DNA of 21,502 nt from JBBQYA01 sp038209155 (GCA_038209155.1 JBBQYA010000048.1:1-21502); one strand, 5' to 3'. Counted from the stretch's first letter, positions 1 to 8,410 are shown. Made by a program: numbers and translations. Notes: generated by a model not told the origin, from the sequence alone.

Positions 1-700
1 CAGAAACTTTGCTTAAAGGTTTTTGAATAACCAAACTTAAATCTCTTCCACTATTTAATTGTTTGACATAAATAAAACCATATAATGCTCCTCCCAAATG
101 AGCAATATGTCCACCGGCATTTCCACTTCCTATGCTCAAAAGATCGATTAAAACAGTTACTAGCGCAATATATTTAATTTTTACTGGCCCTATTAGAATA
201 AGAGAAACAGAATAATCGGGAAGTAATGTAGCTGTTCCAACAACTATTGCCATTACACTTGCAGAGGCTCCTAATGCAATTGCAATGGATAAATCAGTTT
301 TGAAAACTGGAAAAATATTAAAGGCAAAAATATATAAAACTGCACCGGTAATACCGCCCAAGATATAAGTGTAATTTAATTTTCTCCCACCTAAATATTC
401 TTCAAATAATTGACCGAAAAAATAAAGCCATAACATATTAAATAAAATATGAAAAAAGGATTTATGGGTAAACATGTAGGTAATTATGGTCCAAGGTTTA
501 AAAATCAAAACCTTTAAATCTGCGGGAACAGAAAGCTGATTTACCAGCCATTCTCCTGGAAGATTTGTCAATCTAAACAAAAATGCAATAACGCCTAAAA
601 TGCTTATAAATAGAAAAACAAATGCGTTGATAGCGATGAAACGGTAGGTTTCTTTCGCTGGGTTTTTCAACATTCTTTTTGCATCGTCAATAAAACTCAT
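1..700 (-). CDS. Rhomboid-family intramembrane serine protease (C-terminus beyond the window)
   Basis: The reading frame starts at an ATG on the minus strand (698-700) and stays open for 233 codons to the left edge, so the end is not seen. It is a multi-pass membrane protein of the rhomboid fold, which cleaves substrates within or near the membrane. Visible motifs are a TM segment at about residues 21-42, the HxxxN motif (H84, N88 in HILFN), the serine motif GASAS with presumed nucleophile S146, and the last-helix histidine in AHLGG (H201). The serine motif is GxSA rather than the usual GxSG, which some active rhomboids tolerate. Only 4 nt separate it from the stop of the preceding rhomboid gene, so the two are almost certainly co-transcribed, probably together with mutL. 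The substrate is unknown. The family call is firm; activity is inferred. Confidence 0.93.
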   Translation of the reverse strand, partial: MSFIDDAKRMLKNPAKETYRFIAINAFVFLFISILGVIAFLFRLTNLPGEWLVNQLSVPADLKVLIFKPWTIITYMFTHKSFFHILFNMLWLYFFGQLFEEYLGGRKLNYTYILGGITGAVLYIFAFNIFPVFKTDLSIAIALGASASVMAIVVGTATLLPDYSVSLILIGPVKIKYIALVTVLIDLLSIGSGNAGGHIAHLGGALYGFIYVKQLNSGRDLSLVIQKPLSKVS

Positions 701-704
701 ACTT

Positions 705-1532
705 CTAAAATTGCCTAAATTGATTTCTGTTCCAAAATTTGATTAATATAAATCCAAATAACATTCCACCTAAATGGGCGAAATGCGCCACATTGTCGCC
801 AGGATTATTTGCGAATCCACTGTACAATTCAAATACGCCATAAAGCATTACAAAGTATTTTGCTTTTAACGGAATGGCGAAAAATATATAAATAATTGAA
901 TTTGGAAACAACATTCCGAATGCCAATAAAACTCCAAAAACCGCTCCAGAAGCGCCAACGGTTGGTATATTGTACAGCACAGTTTTCAATTCATTTCCTA
1001 AACTAATTGCATTGCTCAGATATTGAGAATTCAATTTATCTGCTCCCCAAGCATCTAAAAGTTCAATAAATTGAGGTTTAAACATACCTGGAACTGCACC
1101 TAAAGTGAAGACTTCAAAACTATCATAACTTGGATTAGCCAGAAATAAGGAAAGAGCATTTTCAAAACCACTCAATTGAAAAAAATTAACCATTGTGTGC
1201 AGAAATGCTGCACCTAAACCAGTTGCGAAATAATAAATTATGAATCTTTTTGGACCCCAAAAATTTTCTAATGCTGTTCCAAACATCCATAAAGCAAACA
1301 TATTGGAAAATAAATGTCCAAAACTGCCATGCATAAATAGGTGGGTGAAAAATTGGTAAGGTTTAAAATAATCTGATTTGAAATAATATAAACCCAAATA
1401 TTGACTTAATTCTGTTTGATTCGTGTTTTTGAAAACATAGGTTAATAGAAACAAAATAAAATTGATGATCAATAAATTTTTTACTACTACTGGCAGATAA
1501 GAAAAGCCGGCTGGCTGCTGCATTCCATTCAT
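705..1532 (-). CDS. Rhomboid-family intramembrane serine protease
   Basis: This is a 275-residue multi-pass membrane protein with the full rhomboid signature: HGSFGHLFSN (H73, N77), the catalytic serine in GASGAVFG (S195), and the catalytic histidine in AHLGG (H253) in the last helix. The region between the WxxG-type loop and the serine helix (about residues 115-190) is longer than in GlpG-type rhomboids and looks like a loop or helical insertion. The start at 1532 lies 14 nt downstream of the mutL stop, and the gene ends 4 nt before a second rhomboid, giving the order mutL - rhomboid - rhomboid. A second Met (residue 4) could also serve as the start. The family is certain; the physiological substrate cannot be read from sequence. 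Confidence 0.96.
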   Translation of the reverse strand: MNGMQQPAGFSYLPVVVKNLLIINFILFLLTYVFKNTNQTELSQYLGLYYFKSDYFKPYQFFTHLFMHGSFGHLFSNMFALWMFGTALENFWGPKRFIIYYFATGLGAAFLHTMVNFFQLSGFENALSLFLANPSYDSFEVFTLGAVPGMFKPQFIELLDAWGADKLNSQYLSNAISLGNELKTVLYNIPTVGASGAVFGVLLAFGMLFPNSIIYIFFAIPLKAKYFVMLYGVFELYSGFANNPGDNVAHFAHLGGMLFGFILIKFWNRNQFRQF

Positions 1533-1546
1533 ATTTTTATATTTCT

Positions 1547-3388
1547 TTAGGCTTTTTCAAATTTTTTCAAAATCTCATCCAATCCAAAAGTAAGTAACAA
1601 AGGTTTTGAATCGATGGAAACCGAAGGTAATTTACAAGCGAACAATTCGTCGATAAGTGTTGTCATTTCTGTAGTACTTAAATAAAGCCCAGCTTTAATG
1701 GCTGTTTTTTTTGCTAATGATTTTGCCAAATTTTCTCTTTTATCCAATTTTGCGAAAGCTGCGTTTTGTTTAAAATTTTCAATTAAACCTTCAATAATTG
1801 CTTTTTCATTTCCAATTGTACTCTCCGCAGGAATTCCGTCGATAATAAATGTGTTTTTCCCAAATTCCCTCAAATCAAAACCAAGCAATTTAAGATCAGG
1901 TAAAAGTTCAGTAATTAAAGCAAAATCAACTGGACTTAAATCTATGGTTTGCGGAAATAAACTCTGCTGACTATAAGCTTTTTGAGCGTTTAATTGTTGT
2001 AAATATTTTTCAAAAAGTATTCGTTCATGTGCAGCTTGTTGGTCTATTAAAATAAATCCTGTTTTTATTGGACTTATTATCATTCTATTATGCAATTGAT
2101 AGGGAGATTTTTTTTCTCCAATCCAATCTTCGGCTTCTTTATTTATTGTAGCTAATGCAATTTGTGTAGCTTGAGGTTGATCAAAACTTGTGGAGCCATA
2201 CGCATAAAAATCAGCTGGTGCATTCCCACTTCCTGAACTAGAATTTTGATTTAAATTAATTCCTTGATTAGCCAAAAATGGATTAAAAGATGAATTCACT
2301 TTTATCTGTGGAGCTGCCGGCATATTATTGCTTGAACTTCCACCTTGAGTGAAATTGGCATAAGCCGGATCATTATTGAAATCCAAAGTTGGCGATATAT
2401 TGTATTTACCTAAGGATTGTCTAACAGAAGATCTGATGATTGCATAAATTGATTTTTCATCATCAAATTTAATGGCGGTTTTAGTCGGATGCACATTAAT
2501 ATCTATTCTTGCAGGATCTATATCTACAAAAAGTACAAAAAATGGGAAAGTATCTAAAGGCAGCATTTCATCAAATGCTCCAGAAACTGCATGTTGCAAA
2601 TAAGGATCTTTAATAAAACGATTATTCACAAAAAAATACTGTTCACCACGTGTTTTTTTAGCAAATTCTGGTTTACCAATGAATCCTTTAATACTAATGA
2701 TAGACGTTTCTTCTTCTACAGGAACTAGTTTTTCTTTATAATTATTTCCAAAAAGATGAACAATTCTTTGTTTTAAATTTCCTTGTGGCAAGTGGAAAAT
2801 CTCATTTCCATCATGATGAAGTGAGAAAAATATTTCAGGATTTGCAAGAGAAATTCTCATAAATTCTTCAATAATATATCTCATTTCTACAGGATCTGAT
2901 TTTAGAAATGCTCTACGTGCCGGAATATTGTAAAATAAATTTTTGATGCTAATAGAAGTTCCACCAGACCATGCGCAGCTTTCTTGCTTTTTAACTTCTG
3001 AACCTTCTATGATTAATAAAGTGCCTAATTCAGTATCTTTTTGAGTGGTTTTCATTTCCACATGAGCAATAGCGGCTATGCTTGCCAATGCTTCGCCACG
3101 GAAACCCATCGTACGAATCACAAATAAATCTTCTGCTTTTTTAATTTTGGAAGTAGCATGTCGCTCAAAACTCATGCGTGCATCTGTACCCGACATTCCT
3201 TTTCCATTATCAATTACTTGCAGCAAAACCTTACCAGATTCCTTAACAAAAATTTTTATTTCTGTGGCACCAGCATCTATAGAATTTTCTACCAACTCTT
3301 TCAGTGCAGAAGCCGGACGCTGTATCACTTCTCCGGCAGCTATCTGATTGGCTACTGAATCTGGAAGAAGTTGAATTATATCTGGCAT
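1547..3388 (-). CDS. mutL: DNA mismatch repair protein MutL
   Basis: MutL couples mismatch recognition by MutS to strand removal, using an N-terminal GHKL ATPase and a C-terminal dimerisation domain. The N-terminal motifs are textbook: NQIAAGEV (14-21), ELVENSIDAGA with general base E31 and Mg-binding N35, DNGKGM (60-65), and GFRGEAL (95-101). Residues about 340-410 form a Ser/Asn/Gln-rich linker. The C-terminal domain carries QQSLFP (474-479), resembling the clamp-binding motif, and DQQAAHERILFE (449-460), which matches the endonuclease motif DQHA(x2)E(x4)E except for His to Gln. The zinc-site CPHGRP motif seen in Bacillus MutL is not recognisable; SIDSKP (591-596) stands in its place. At 613 residues the length is normal. 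It heads a minus-strand run with two rhomboid genes and is divergent from the GH3 gene. Confidence 0.97.
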   Translation of the reverse strand: MPDIIQLLPDSVANQIAAGEVIQRPASALKELVENSIDAGATEIKIFVKESGKVLLQVIDNGKGMSGTDARMSFERHATSKIKKAEDLFVIRTMGFRGEALASIAAIAHVEMKTTQKDTELGTLLIIEGSEVKKQESCAWSGGTSISIKNLFYNIPARRAFLKSDPVEMRYIIEEFMRISLANPEIFFSLHHDGNEIFHLPQGNLKQRIVHLFGNNYKEKLVPVEEETSIISIKGFIGKPEFAKKTRGEQYFFVNNRFIKDPYLQHAVSGAFDEMLPLDTFPFFVLFVDIDPARIDINVHPTKTAIKFDDEKSIYAIIRSSVRQSLGKYNISPTLDFNNDPAYANFTQGGSSSNNMPAAPQIKVNSSFNPFLANQGINLNQNSSSGSGNAPADFYAYGSTSFDQPQATQIALATINKEAEDWIGEKKSPYQLHNRMIISPIKTGFILIDQQAAHERILFEKYLQQLNAQKAYSQQSLFPQTIDLSPVDFALITELLPDLKLLGFDLREFGKNTFIIDGIPAESTIGNEKAIIEGLIENFKQNAAFAKLDKRENLAKSLAKKTAIKAGLYLSTTEMTTLIDELFACKLPSVSIDSKPLLLTFGLDEILKKFEKA

Positions 3389-3425
3389 GAATGGGTTGAG
3401 AACTTTAATTTCGTATGTATTTGTT

Positions 3426-3433
3426 TAGCTTTG
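3426..3433 (+). promoter_or_regulatory. Possible Bacteroidota -7 element (TAGCTTTG) for the GH3 gene
   Basis: TAGCTTTG fits the Bacteroidota -7 consensus TAnnTTTG and lies in the divergent mutL/GH3 intergenic region, about 97 nt before the GH3 ATG. I see no clean -33 TTTG at the usual distance, so this is a tentative call. Its last three bases are the first three of the neighbouring palindrome. Confidence 0.4.
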
Positions 3434-3447
3434 AAAACCGTTTTCAA
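3431..3447. promoter_or_regulatory. 17-bp palindrome, possible operator between mutL and the GH3 gene
   Basis: TTGAAAACCGTTTTCAA is a perfect inverted repeat: 8-bp arms TTGAAAAC/GTTTTCAA around one central C. It sits in the 142-bp divergent intergenic region and overlaps the end of the putative -7 element TAGCTTTG. Arm sequence and symmetry resemble LacI-family operators, but the odd one-base centre differs from the even-centred cre consensus. A dimeric repressor site is inferred. Confidence 0.4.
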
Positions 3448-3530
3448 GAGAAATTGAATTTTCTGGAAGATGCAAAATTATTTAAAATTTTTATCAACCA
3501 TTCATCAAAAGCCGATTTGAGTTTAGGAAT

Positions 3531-6419
3531 ATGAAGTATATTTTTTTTATTGTCTCAGTATTTATTTTAGCATTTCCAAAACAGACTGATGCACAATCCA
3601 CTGGCTCCAATTTATCTAAACCTCTCTGGATCGATTCTGTTTTTAATTCTTTTTCTACCGACGAAAAAATAGGTCAATTATTAATGGTTGCTGCTTATTC
3701 TAACCGTGATGCAGCACATAAAGAAGAATTAAGAGAATTAGTTCAAGATTGTAAAGTGGGTGGTTTGATCTTTTTTCAAGGAGGTCCAGTAAGGCAAACC
3801 AATTTATTAAATTACTTACAATCGATCAGTAAATTACCACTTTGGATTGGTATTGACGGAGAATGGGGACCTTCCATGAGATTGGATAGTACAATAAAAT
3901 ATCCACGTCAAATGGCATTGGGGGCTATAAAAAATGATTCTATCGTTTATAATTTCGGAAAAGAAGTGGCTCGGCAATGCAAATTATTAGGCATTCATAT
4001 CAATTTTGCACCCGATGTAGATGTAAACACCAATCCCAAAAATCCAGTTATTAATGATCGATCTTTTGGAGAAATCACCGAAAATGTGAGCAACAAAGGT
4101 TTAGCTTACATGAAAGGAATGCAGGATAATGGGGTTTTTGCCAATGCAAAGCACTTTCCTGGACATGGAAATACCGATAAGGATTCTCATTATTCATTGC
4201 CAACTGTAAATAGGAGCAGAGCAGAAATGGATTCTGTAGAGTTAATTCCTTTCAAAAAATTAATTGCAGCCAATGTATTTTCTGTAATGGCAGCTCATTT
4301 AAATGTACCAGCATTGGATACGAATGCAAAAAGCACTTCATCCATTTCTCCAATGATTGTAAATGGTTTATTGAGAACTGAATTAGGATTTCAAGGAATC
4401 GTTTTTACTGATGCATTGAATATGAAAGGTATTAGCAACTTTTATACTTCTGCCGAAATAGGTGTAAAAGCTTTACAAGCTGGAAACGATATTTTACTTT
4501 TTCCAAGTTTGGTAGAAGAAACTATTGCTGGAATTAGAACCGCTTTGGATAGTGGAGTTTTGGCTCAAGAATATTTAGATGAAAAAGTTAAAAAGGTTTT
4601 AGCGGCTAAATATGATGCTGGATTAAATAATTTTAAAGCTTTACTTACAGAAAACCTTGTAAAGGAATTAAATAATTTTCAAGCAAAACAGATTTTAGAA
4701 GAAGTTACCAATGCTTCCATTACTTTGGTTAAAAATGAAATTATTCCATTGCTATATTATGACACTATACGTTTAGCAGCAATTTCTGTCGGGAATAATT
4801 TAGAAAACACCTTCCTTACTACCTTAAATAATTATGGTAAAATAGATAAATTTTCCATAACCAAAGAAGCCTCCGAACCAGAATATGATGTCATGTTTCG
4901 TACTTTACAAATGTACAATCGCATCATTTTGAGTTTTCAAGGTTTAAATAGATCAGATGCAAAAAACTATGGAATGTCGCTTCAAAGCATAGAATTTGTC
5001 AAAAGATTAATCCAAAGCAAAAAAGATTTGGTAGTAGTTGTTTTTGGAAATGCCTACTCCTTACGAAACTTAGAAGGATTAGATAATTTGATTGTTGCCT
5101 ACGAAGAAAATCAACAAAGTATGGTTTCTGCAGCATCGGCAGTTTTTGGTGGTGAAGCAATGTCTGCAAGTCTTCCAGTTTCGGCATCGGTTTCTTATCC
5201 AGCAAAATCGGGTTTTGATCAATTAAAAGAAATTCGATTAGGCTATTCACAACCAGAATCTCAAGGCTTAAACGTTGAAATTTTAAATGAAATAGATAGT
5301 ATAGCTTTGAAAGCAATTGGAAAGAAAGCTATGCCAGGCTGCCAAATTTTAATTGCTAGAAATAATAAAATTGTTTACCAAAAATCTTTTGGAAACTTCA
5401 CTTACGATTCTTCTCATCTAGTAGTGAATGCAGATTTGTATGACATAGCTTCTATTACCAAAATTGCAAGTACCACTTTGGCGGCTATGAAACTTTATGA
5501 ATCCAAAAAATTAGTGTTAAATAAGAAATTGGGATATTATTTATCAGCAGCAAAATCAACGAATAAAAAAAATATTCTTATTTCTGATTTGCTTACTCAC
5601 CAAGCTGGACTAATTCCTTTTATTCCTTATTGGAAAAAATCATTAAATGGAAACAATTATGATTCCAGCTATTCCGATCAATATTCTATTCGCGTAGCCG
5701 AAAAATTGTATCTGAAAAAAGATTATTTAAAAACGATAAAAGAAGAAGTTTACTCTTCAGCCTTGACAGACAAAGGGAAATATGTGTACTCAGATTTGAG
5801 TATGTATTTGCTAAAAGATGTAATTGAACATCAAACGAAAAAACCTTTGGATGAGTTTGTCATCAACCAATTTTATCGCCCATTAGGTCTTAGCAAATTG
5901 ACTTACAATCCTTACCAAACTGCAAATTTAAGCCATGTGGCGCCAACGGAAAATGATACTCTTTTTAGAAAACAAGTTGTAAAAGGCTATGTGCATGATC
6001 CAGGAGCAGCCATGCTAGGCGGAATTGCTGGCCATGCTGGTTTGTTTAGCAATGCAAATGATTTGGCAGTTATCATGCAAATGCTTTTGAATAAAGGTTT
6101 GTATGGTGGAACTCGATATTTCAAATCAGAAACAGTTGATTTATTTACTTCAAAATTTTCTGATAATAGCAGAAGAGGATTAGGTTTTGATAAACCTTCT
6201 GGAACTGGTGCAAATGGAAATACCGCCGAATCTGCTTCTTCTTTTACTTTTGGTCATACCGGTTTCACCGGAACTTGTGCTTGGGCAGATCCAAAAGAGC
6301 AGATTGTTTTTATCTTTCTTTCCAATAGAGTGTATCCAGATCCAGCAAATAACCTTTTATCAAAAGAAAATATTCGTACTCAAATTCAACAAAAAATTTA
6401 CGATTCTATTAAAAAATAA
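3531..6419 (+). CDS. Secreted GH3 beta-N-acetylhexosaminidase fused to a beta-lactamase-fold serine hydrolase
   Basis: This 962-residue protein begins with a signal peptide (about 1-22, ending near TDAQS), so it is exported. Residues about 30-365 form a NagZ-type GH3 domain. It has the hallmark KHFPGHGNTDKDSH (207-220), whose His/Asp pair is the NagZ acid-base loop, and the nucleophile D294 in VFTDALNMKG. Residues about 370-575 resemble a GH3 C-terminal domain. Residues about 580-960 are a serine beta-lactamase/penicillin-binding-like domain with SITK (nucleophile S641, K644), YSD (753-755) and HTG (909-911) in place of KTG. The family acts on peptidoglycan-type GlcNAc linkages. The second domain may be an esterase, peptidase or transpeptidase-like hydrolase, and its substrate is open. 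It leads a co-directional group with a small secreted protein and bshA. Confidence 0.93.
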   Translation: MKYIFFIVSVFILAFPKQTDAQSTGSNLSKPLWIDSVFNSFSTDEKIGQLLMVAAYSNRDAAHKEELRELVQDCKVGGLIFFQGGPVRQTNLLNYLQSISKLPLWIGIDGEWGPSMRLDSTIKYPRQMALGAIKNDSIVYNFGKEVARQCKLLGIHINFAPDVDVNTNPKNPVINDRSFGEITENVSNKGLAYMKGMQDNGVFANAKHFPGHGNTDKDSHYSLPTVNRSRAEMDSVELIPFKKLIAANVFSVMAAHLNVPALDTNAKSTSSISPMIVNGLLRTELGFQGIVFTDALNMKGISNFYTSAEIGVKALQAGNDILLFPSLVEETIAGIRTALDSGVLAQEYLDEKVKKVLAAKYDAGLNNFKALLTENLVKELNNFQAKQILEEVTNASITLVKNEIIPLLYYDTIRLAAISVGNNLENTFLTTLNNYGKIDKFSITKEASEPEYDVMFRTLQMYNRIILSFQGLNRSDAKNYGMSLQSIEFVKRLIQSKKDLVVVVFGNAYSLRNLEGLDNLIVAYEENQQSMVSAASAVFGGEAMSASLPVSASVSYPAKSGFDQLKEIRLGYSQPESQGLNVEILNEIDSIALKAIGKKAMPGCQILIARNNKIVYQKSFGNFTYDSSHLVVNADLYDIASITKIASTTLAAMKLYESKKLVLNKKLGYYLSAAKSTNKKNILISDLLTHQAGLIPFIPYWKKSLNGNNYDSSYSDQYSIRVAEKLYLKKDYLKTIKEEVYSSALTDKGKYVYSDLSMYLLKDVIEHQTKKPLDEFVINQFYRPLGLSKLTYNPYQTANLSHVAPTENDTLFRKQVVKGYVHDPGAAMLGGIAGHAGLFSNANDLAVIMQMLLNKGLYGGTRYFKSETVDLFTSKFSDNSRRGLGFDKPSGTGANGNTAESASSFTFGHTGFTGTCAWADPKEQIVFIFLSNRVYPDPANNLLSKENIRTQIQQKIYDSIKK

Positions 6420-6474
6420 ACTAAAATCCCTTATTCTTGTTCCTTTAAAACCCTCCTAAAAACAAAAAATAATT

Positions 6475-6939
6475 ATGAAAACTAAACTTATACTAGCATC
6501 AGCAGCTGTTTTATTCTTTACAGCAAAACAATCTTCTGCACAACTTTCTTTAGTAGATTCTTTAGAAGAAATGAAATATCGTAGAGAAATTCTTAGACAA
6601 ACCGATAAGGCTTACGAAGTAAATATGGATGCTTTGAAAGCGACTATTAAAATTGATGAAATGAAAAAGAAAGCCGAAACTGCAAGCCAAGTGGCAAAAG
6701 GTGCATCTGAGGATCAATACAAATCGTCGCAAAATACAAGCACTGGAGATTTAAAGGCTTCAAAAGATGCCAAGAAAACTCAGGTTAAAGCTTCCAAAGC
6801 AACAAGCAACGCGGATAAAGCAAATATTGACTATGTAGATCAGGTAAAATCTGCCGAAAAATTGACTTCAGAATCTGCTACTTTAATGGAAAAGCTAAAT
6901 GTGCTTTCCAAAAAAATCATTTTCGTAAACACGAAATAA
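6475..6939 (+). CDS. Small secreted Lys/Ala-rich helical protein, function unknown
   Basis: I do not recognise a family. The 154-residue product starts with a clear signal peptide (about 1-22, ending SSAQ). What follows has no further hydrophobic segment and is rich in Lys, Ala, Ser, Thr and Glu. Spacing of Ala/Leu/Val among charged residues (about 30-75 and 100-145) suggests long amphipathic helices or a coiled coil, with a less ordered Ser/Thr-rich middle. Export to the periplasm is inferred. It begins 55 nt after the GH3 fusion and ends 13 nt before bshA, so it probably lies in the same transcript. A TATTCTTG at 6432-6439 is one mismatch from the TAnnTTTG promoter element and could give it its own start. 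Confidence 0.85.
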   Translation: MKTKLILASAAVLFFTAKQSSAQLSLVDSLEEMKYRREILRQTDKAYEVNMDALKATIKIDEMKKKAETASQVAKGASEDQYKSSQNTSTGDLKASKDAKKTQVKASKATSNADKANIDYVDQVKSAEKLTSESATLMEKLNVLSKKIIFVNTK

Positions 6940-6952
6940 TTAAAATTTAAAA

Positions 6953-8092
6953 ATGAAAATAGGAATTGTTTGCTATCCAACCTTCGGAGGAAGCGGAGTG
7001 GTAGCTACAGAATTAGGAAAAGCACTAGCAGACAAAGGGCATCAAGTTCATTTTATTACCTACAGCCAGCCAGCTAGATTAGATTTTTTTTCTGAGAATC
7101 TTTTCTATCATGAGGTTTCTGTTTCCAAATATCCTTTGTTTGATTATCCGCCGTACGAATTGGCCCTTGCCAGCAAAATGGTGGATGTGATTCGCTACGA
7201 AAAGTTGGATATTCTACATGTTCACTATGCCATTCCACATGCTTCGGCAGCTTTTATGGCAAAACAAATCCTTGCTTCTTTTGGAATTTATATTCCTGTG
7301 ATCACCACTTTGCATGGTACCGATATTACTTTGGTAGGCAGAGATGCCACTTATAAACCCGTTGTAACTTTTTCCATCAACCAAAGTGATGGTGTCACTG
7401 CCGTTTCTGAGCATTTGAAAAACGATACCTATAATCATTTCGAAATCACAAAAGATATTCGAGTGATTCCAAATTTTGTGGATTTAAATCGCTTTTCGCA
7501 AAAAGCAAAAGATCACTTTAAAAAAGCAATTGCACCAGAAGGCGAAAAAATCATTATCCATACTTCCAATTTTAGAAAAGTAAAACGAGTGCCAGATGTG
7601 GTATATATTTTTGCCAAAATATTAGAAAAGATTCCTTCCAAACTATTGCTGGTAGGAGATGGGCCAGAAAGAAGCGCAGTGGAGCAACTTTGCCGACAAT
7701 TAAATTTGGGTCAAAATGTTCGATTTTTGGGTAAGCAAGATGCTGTGGAAGAAATACTTTCGGTGGCAGATCTTTTCGTTATGCCATCCGAAACAGAAAG
7801 TTTTGGTTTGGCAGCATTGGAAGCCATGGCATGTCAGATTCCTGTTATTTCTACCAACGAAGGCGGTATTCCAGAATTAAATATTGATGGAGTTACCGGC
7901 TACATGAGCAATATCGGTGATATTGACGAAATGGCAACTAACTCCGTTTACATTTTGGAAGATGAAAACCGTCTAGCTAAATTCAAAGAAAACGCGCTAA
8001 AAAGAGCCTTAGAGTTCGATATCAGTAACATCACACCGCTTTACGAAAATTACTATTTGGAAGTAATTGAGAAGAGTAAGGTGTTGGTTTAG
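6953..8092 (+). CDS. bshA: N-acetyl-alpha-D-glucosaminyl L-malate synthase BshA
   Basis: BshA is a cytoplasmic GT4-family retaining glycosyltransferase. It joins GlcNAc from UDP-GlcNAc to L-malate, the first step of bacillithiol synthesis. The 379-residue length is typical. The N-terminus MKIGIVCYPTFGGSG is the family signature (donor/malate loop), TTLHGTD lies at 118-124, and the C-terminal Rossmann domain has VGDGPE (234-239) and the EX7E motif of GT4 enzymes at E282-E290 (ETESFGLAALE). The ATG is 13 nt after the upstream stop, with an A-rich leader and no Shine-Dalgarno, as is usual in this phylum. The later pathway genes (bshB, bshC) are not in the window. I see no terminator directly after it. 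Confidence 0.96.
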   Translation: MKIGIVCYPTFGGSGVVATELGKALADKGHQVHFITYSQPARLDFFSENLFYHEVSVSKYPLFDYPPYELALASKMVDVIRYEKLDILHVHYAIPHASAAFMAKQILASFGIYIPVITTLHGTDITLVGRDATYKPVVTFSINQSDGVTAVSEHLKNDTYNHFEITKDIRVIPNFVDLNRFSQKAKDHFKKAIAPEGEKIIIHTSNFRKVKRVPDVVYIFAKILEKIPSKLLLVGDGPERSAVEQLCRQLNLGQNVRFLGKQDAVEEILSVADLFVMPSETESFGLAALEAMACQIPVISTNEGGIPELNIDGVTGYMSNIGDIDEMATNSVYILEDENRLAKFKENALKRALEFDISNITPLYENYYLEVIEKSKVLV

Positions 8093-8170
8093 GGGGAGAG
8101 AATGACAAACTGTTTTAGGAGTTAAATAAGAAACTTTATTCTATATTATTTCGTTTTACTTTAATTATAT

Positions 8171-8178
8171 TATATTTG
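8171..8178 (+). promoter_or_regulatory. Possible -7 element (TATATTTG) directly before the 73-residue gene
   Basis: TATATTTG matches TAnnTTTG exactly and ends 4 nt before the ATG at 8183. If used, transcription would start at or within a base or two of the start codon, giving a leaderless mRNA. No exact TTTG -33 is seen; TTTCG at 8149-8153 is the nearest candidate. The surrounding sequence is very AT-rich, so a chance match is possible. Confidence 0.35.
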
Positions 8179-8182
8179 AATT

Positions 8183-8404
8183 ATGAAACAAAATTTGTTT
8201 TCTACTCTTGGAAAAAGAAATATAAAATCTGGAAAAATATCTGTTAATAGCCCACTTGGACTACGATTACTTCAAAGTTCAGATTCTAGAAAAATCGTTG
8301 CTGCTGTTAGACTTGCTGTAAAAGAAGGAAAACCACAGAATGTGATTTTAGAAGATGAACAATTAGTAAAAGCACTTAAAAAAGATTTGGAAAACGAAAG
8401 ATAA
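8183..8404 (+). CDS. Small basic protein of unknown function, paired with the downstream membrane protein
   Basis: I do not recognise this 73-residue product. It has no signal peptide or membrane segment and is rich in Lys and Arg. The N-terminal half (about 1-35) is basic with Gly/Ser turns. The C-terminal half (about 36-73) looks helical, beginning KIVAAVRLAVKEGK and ending in a charged KKDLENER tail. The ATG at 8183 is the only Met in the frame. The next gene begins 6 nt after the stop and in the same reading frame, so the two are translationally close and probably act together. A small cytosolic partner or regulator of the membrane protein is a guess; a toxin-antitoxin type pair cannot be excluded. 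Confidence 0.7.
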   Translation: MKQNLFSTLGKRNIKSGKISVNSPLGLRLLQSSDSRKIVAAVRLAVKEGKPQNVILEDEQLVKALKKDLENER

Positions 8405-8410
8405 TTTACG

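Noticed and set aside
3431..3447. Catabolite-control cre site
   Set aside because: The centre has one extra base compared with the even-length cre consensus, and CcpA is not a Bacteroidota regulator; kept only as a generic palindrome.
4999..5316. Antisense open frame of about 105 codons inside the GH3 fusion, and similar ones opposite mutL, rluB, uvrA and the helicase
   Set aside because: They lie fully inside well-supported genes on the other strand, show no motifs and have atypical composition.
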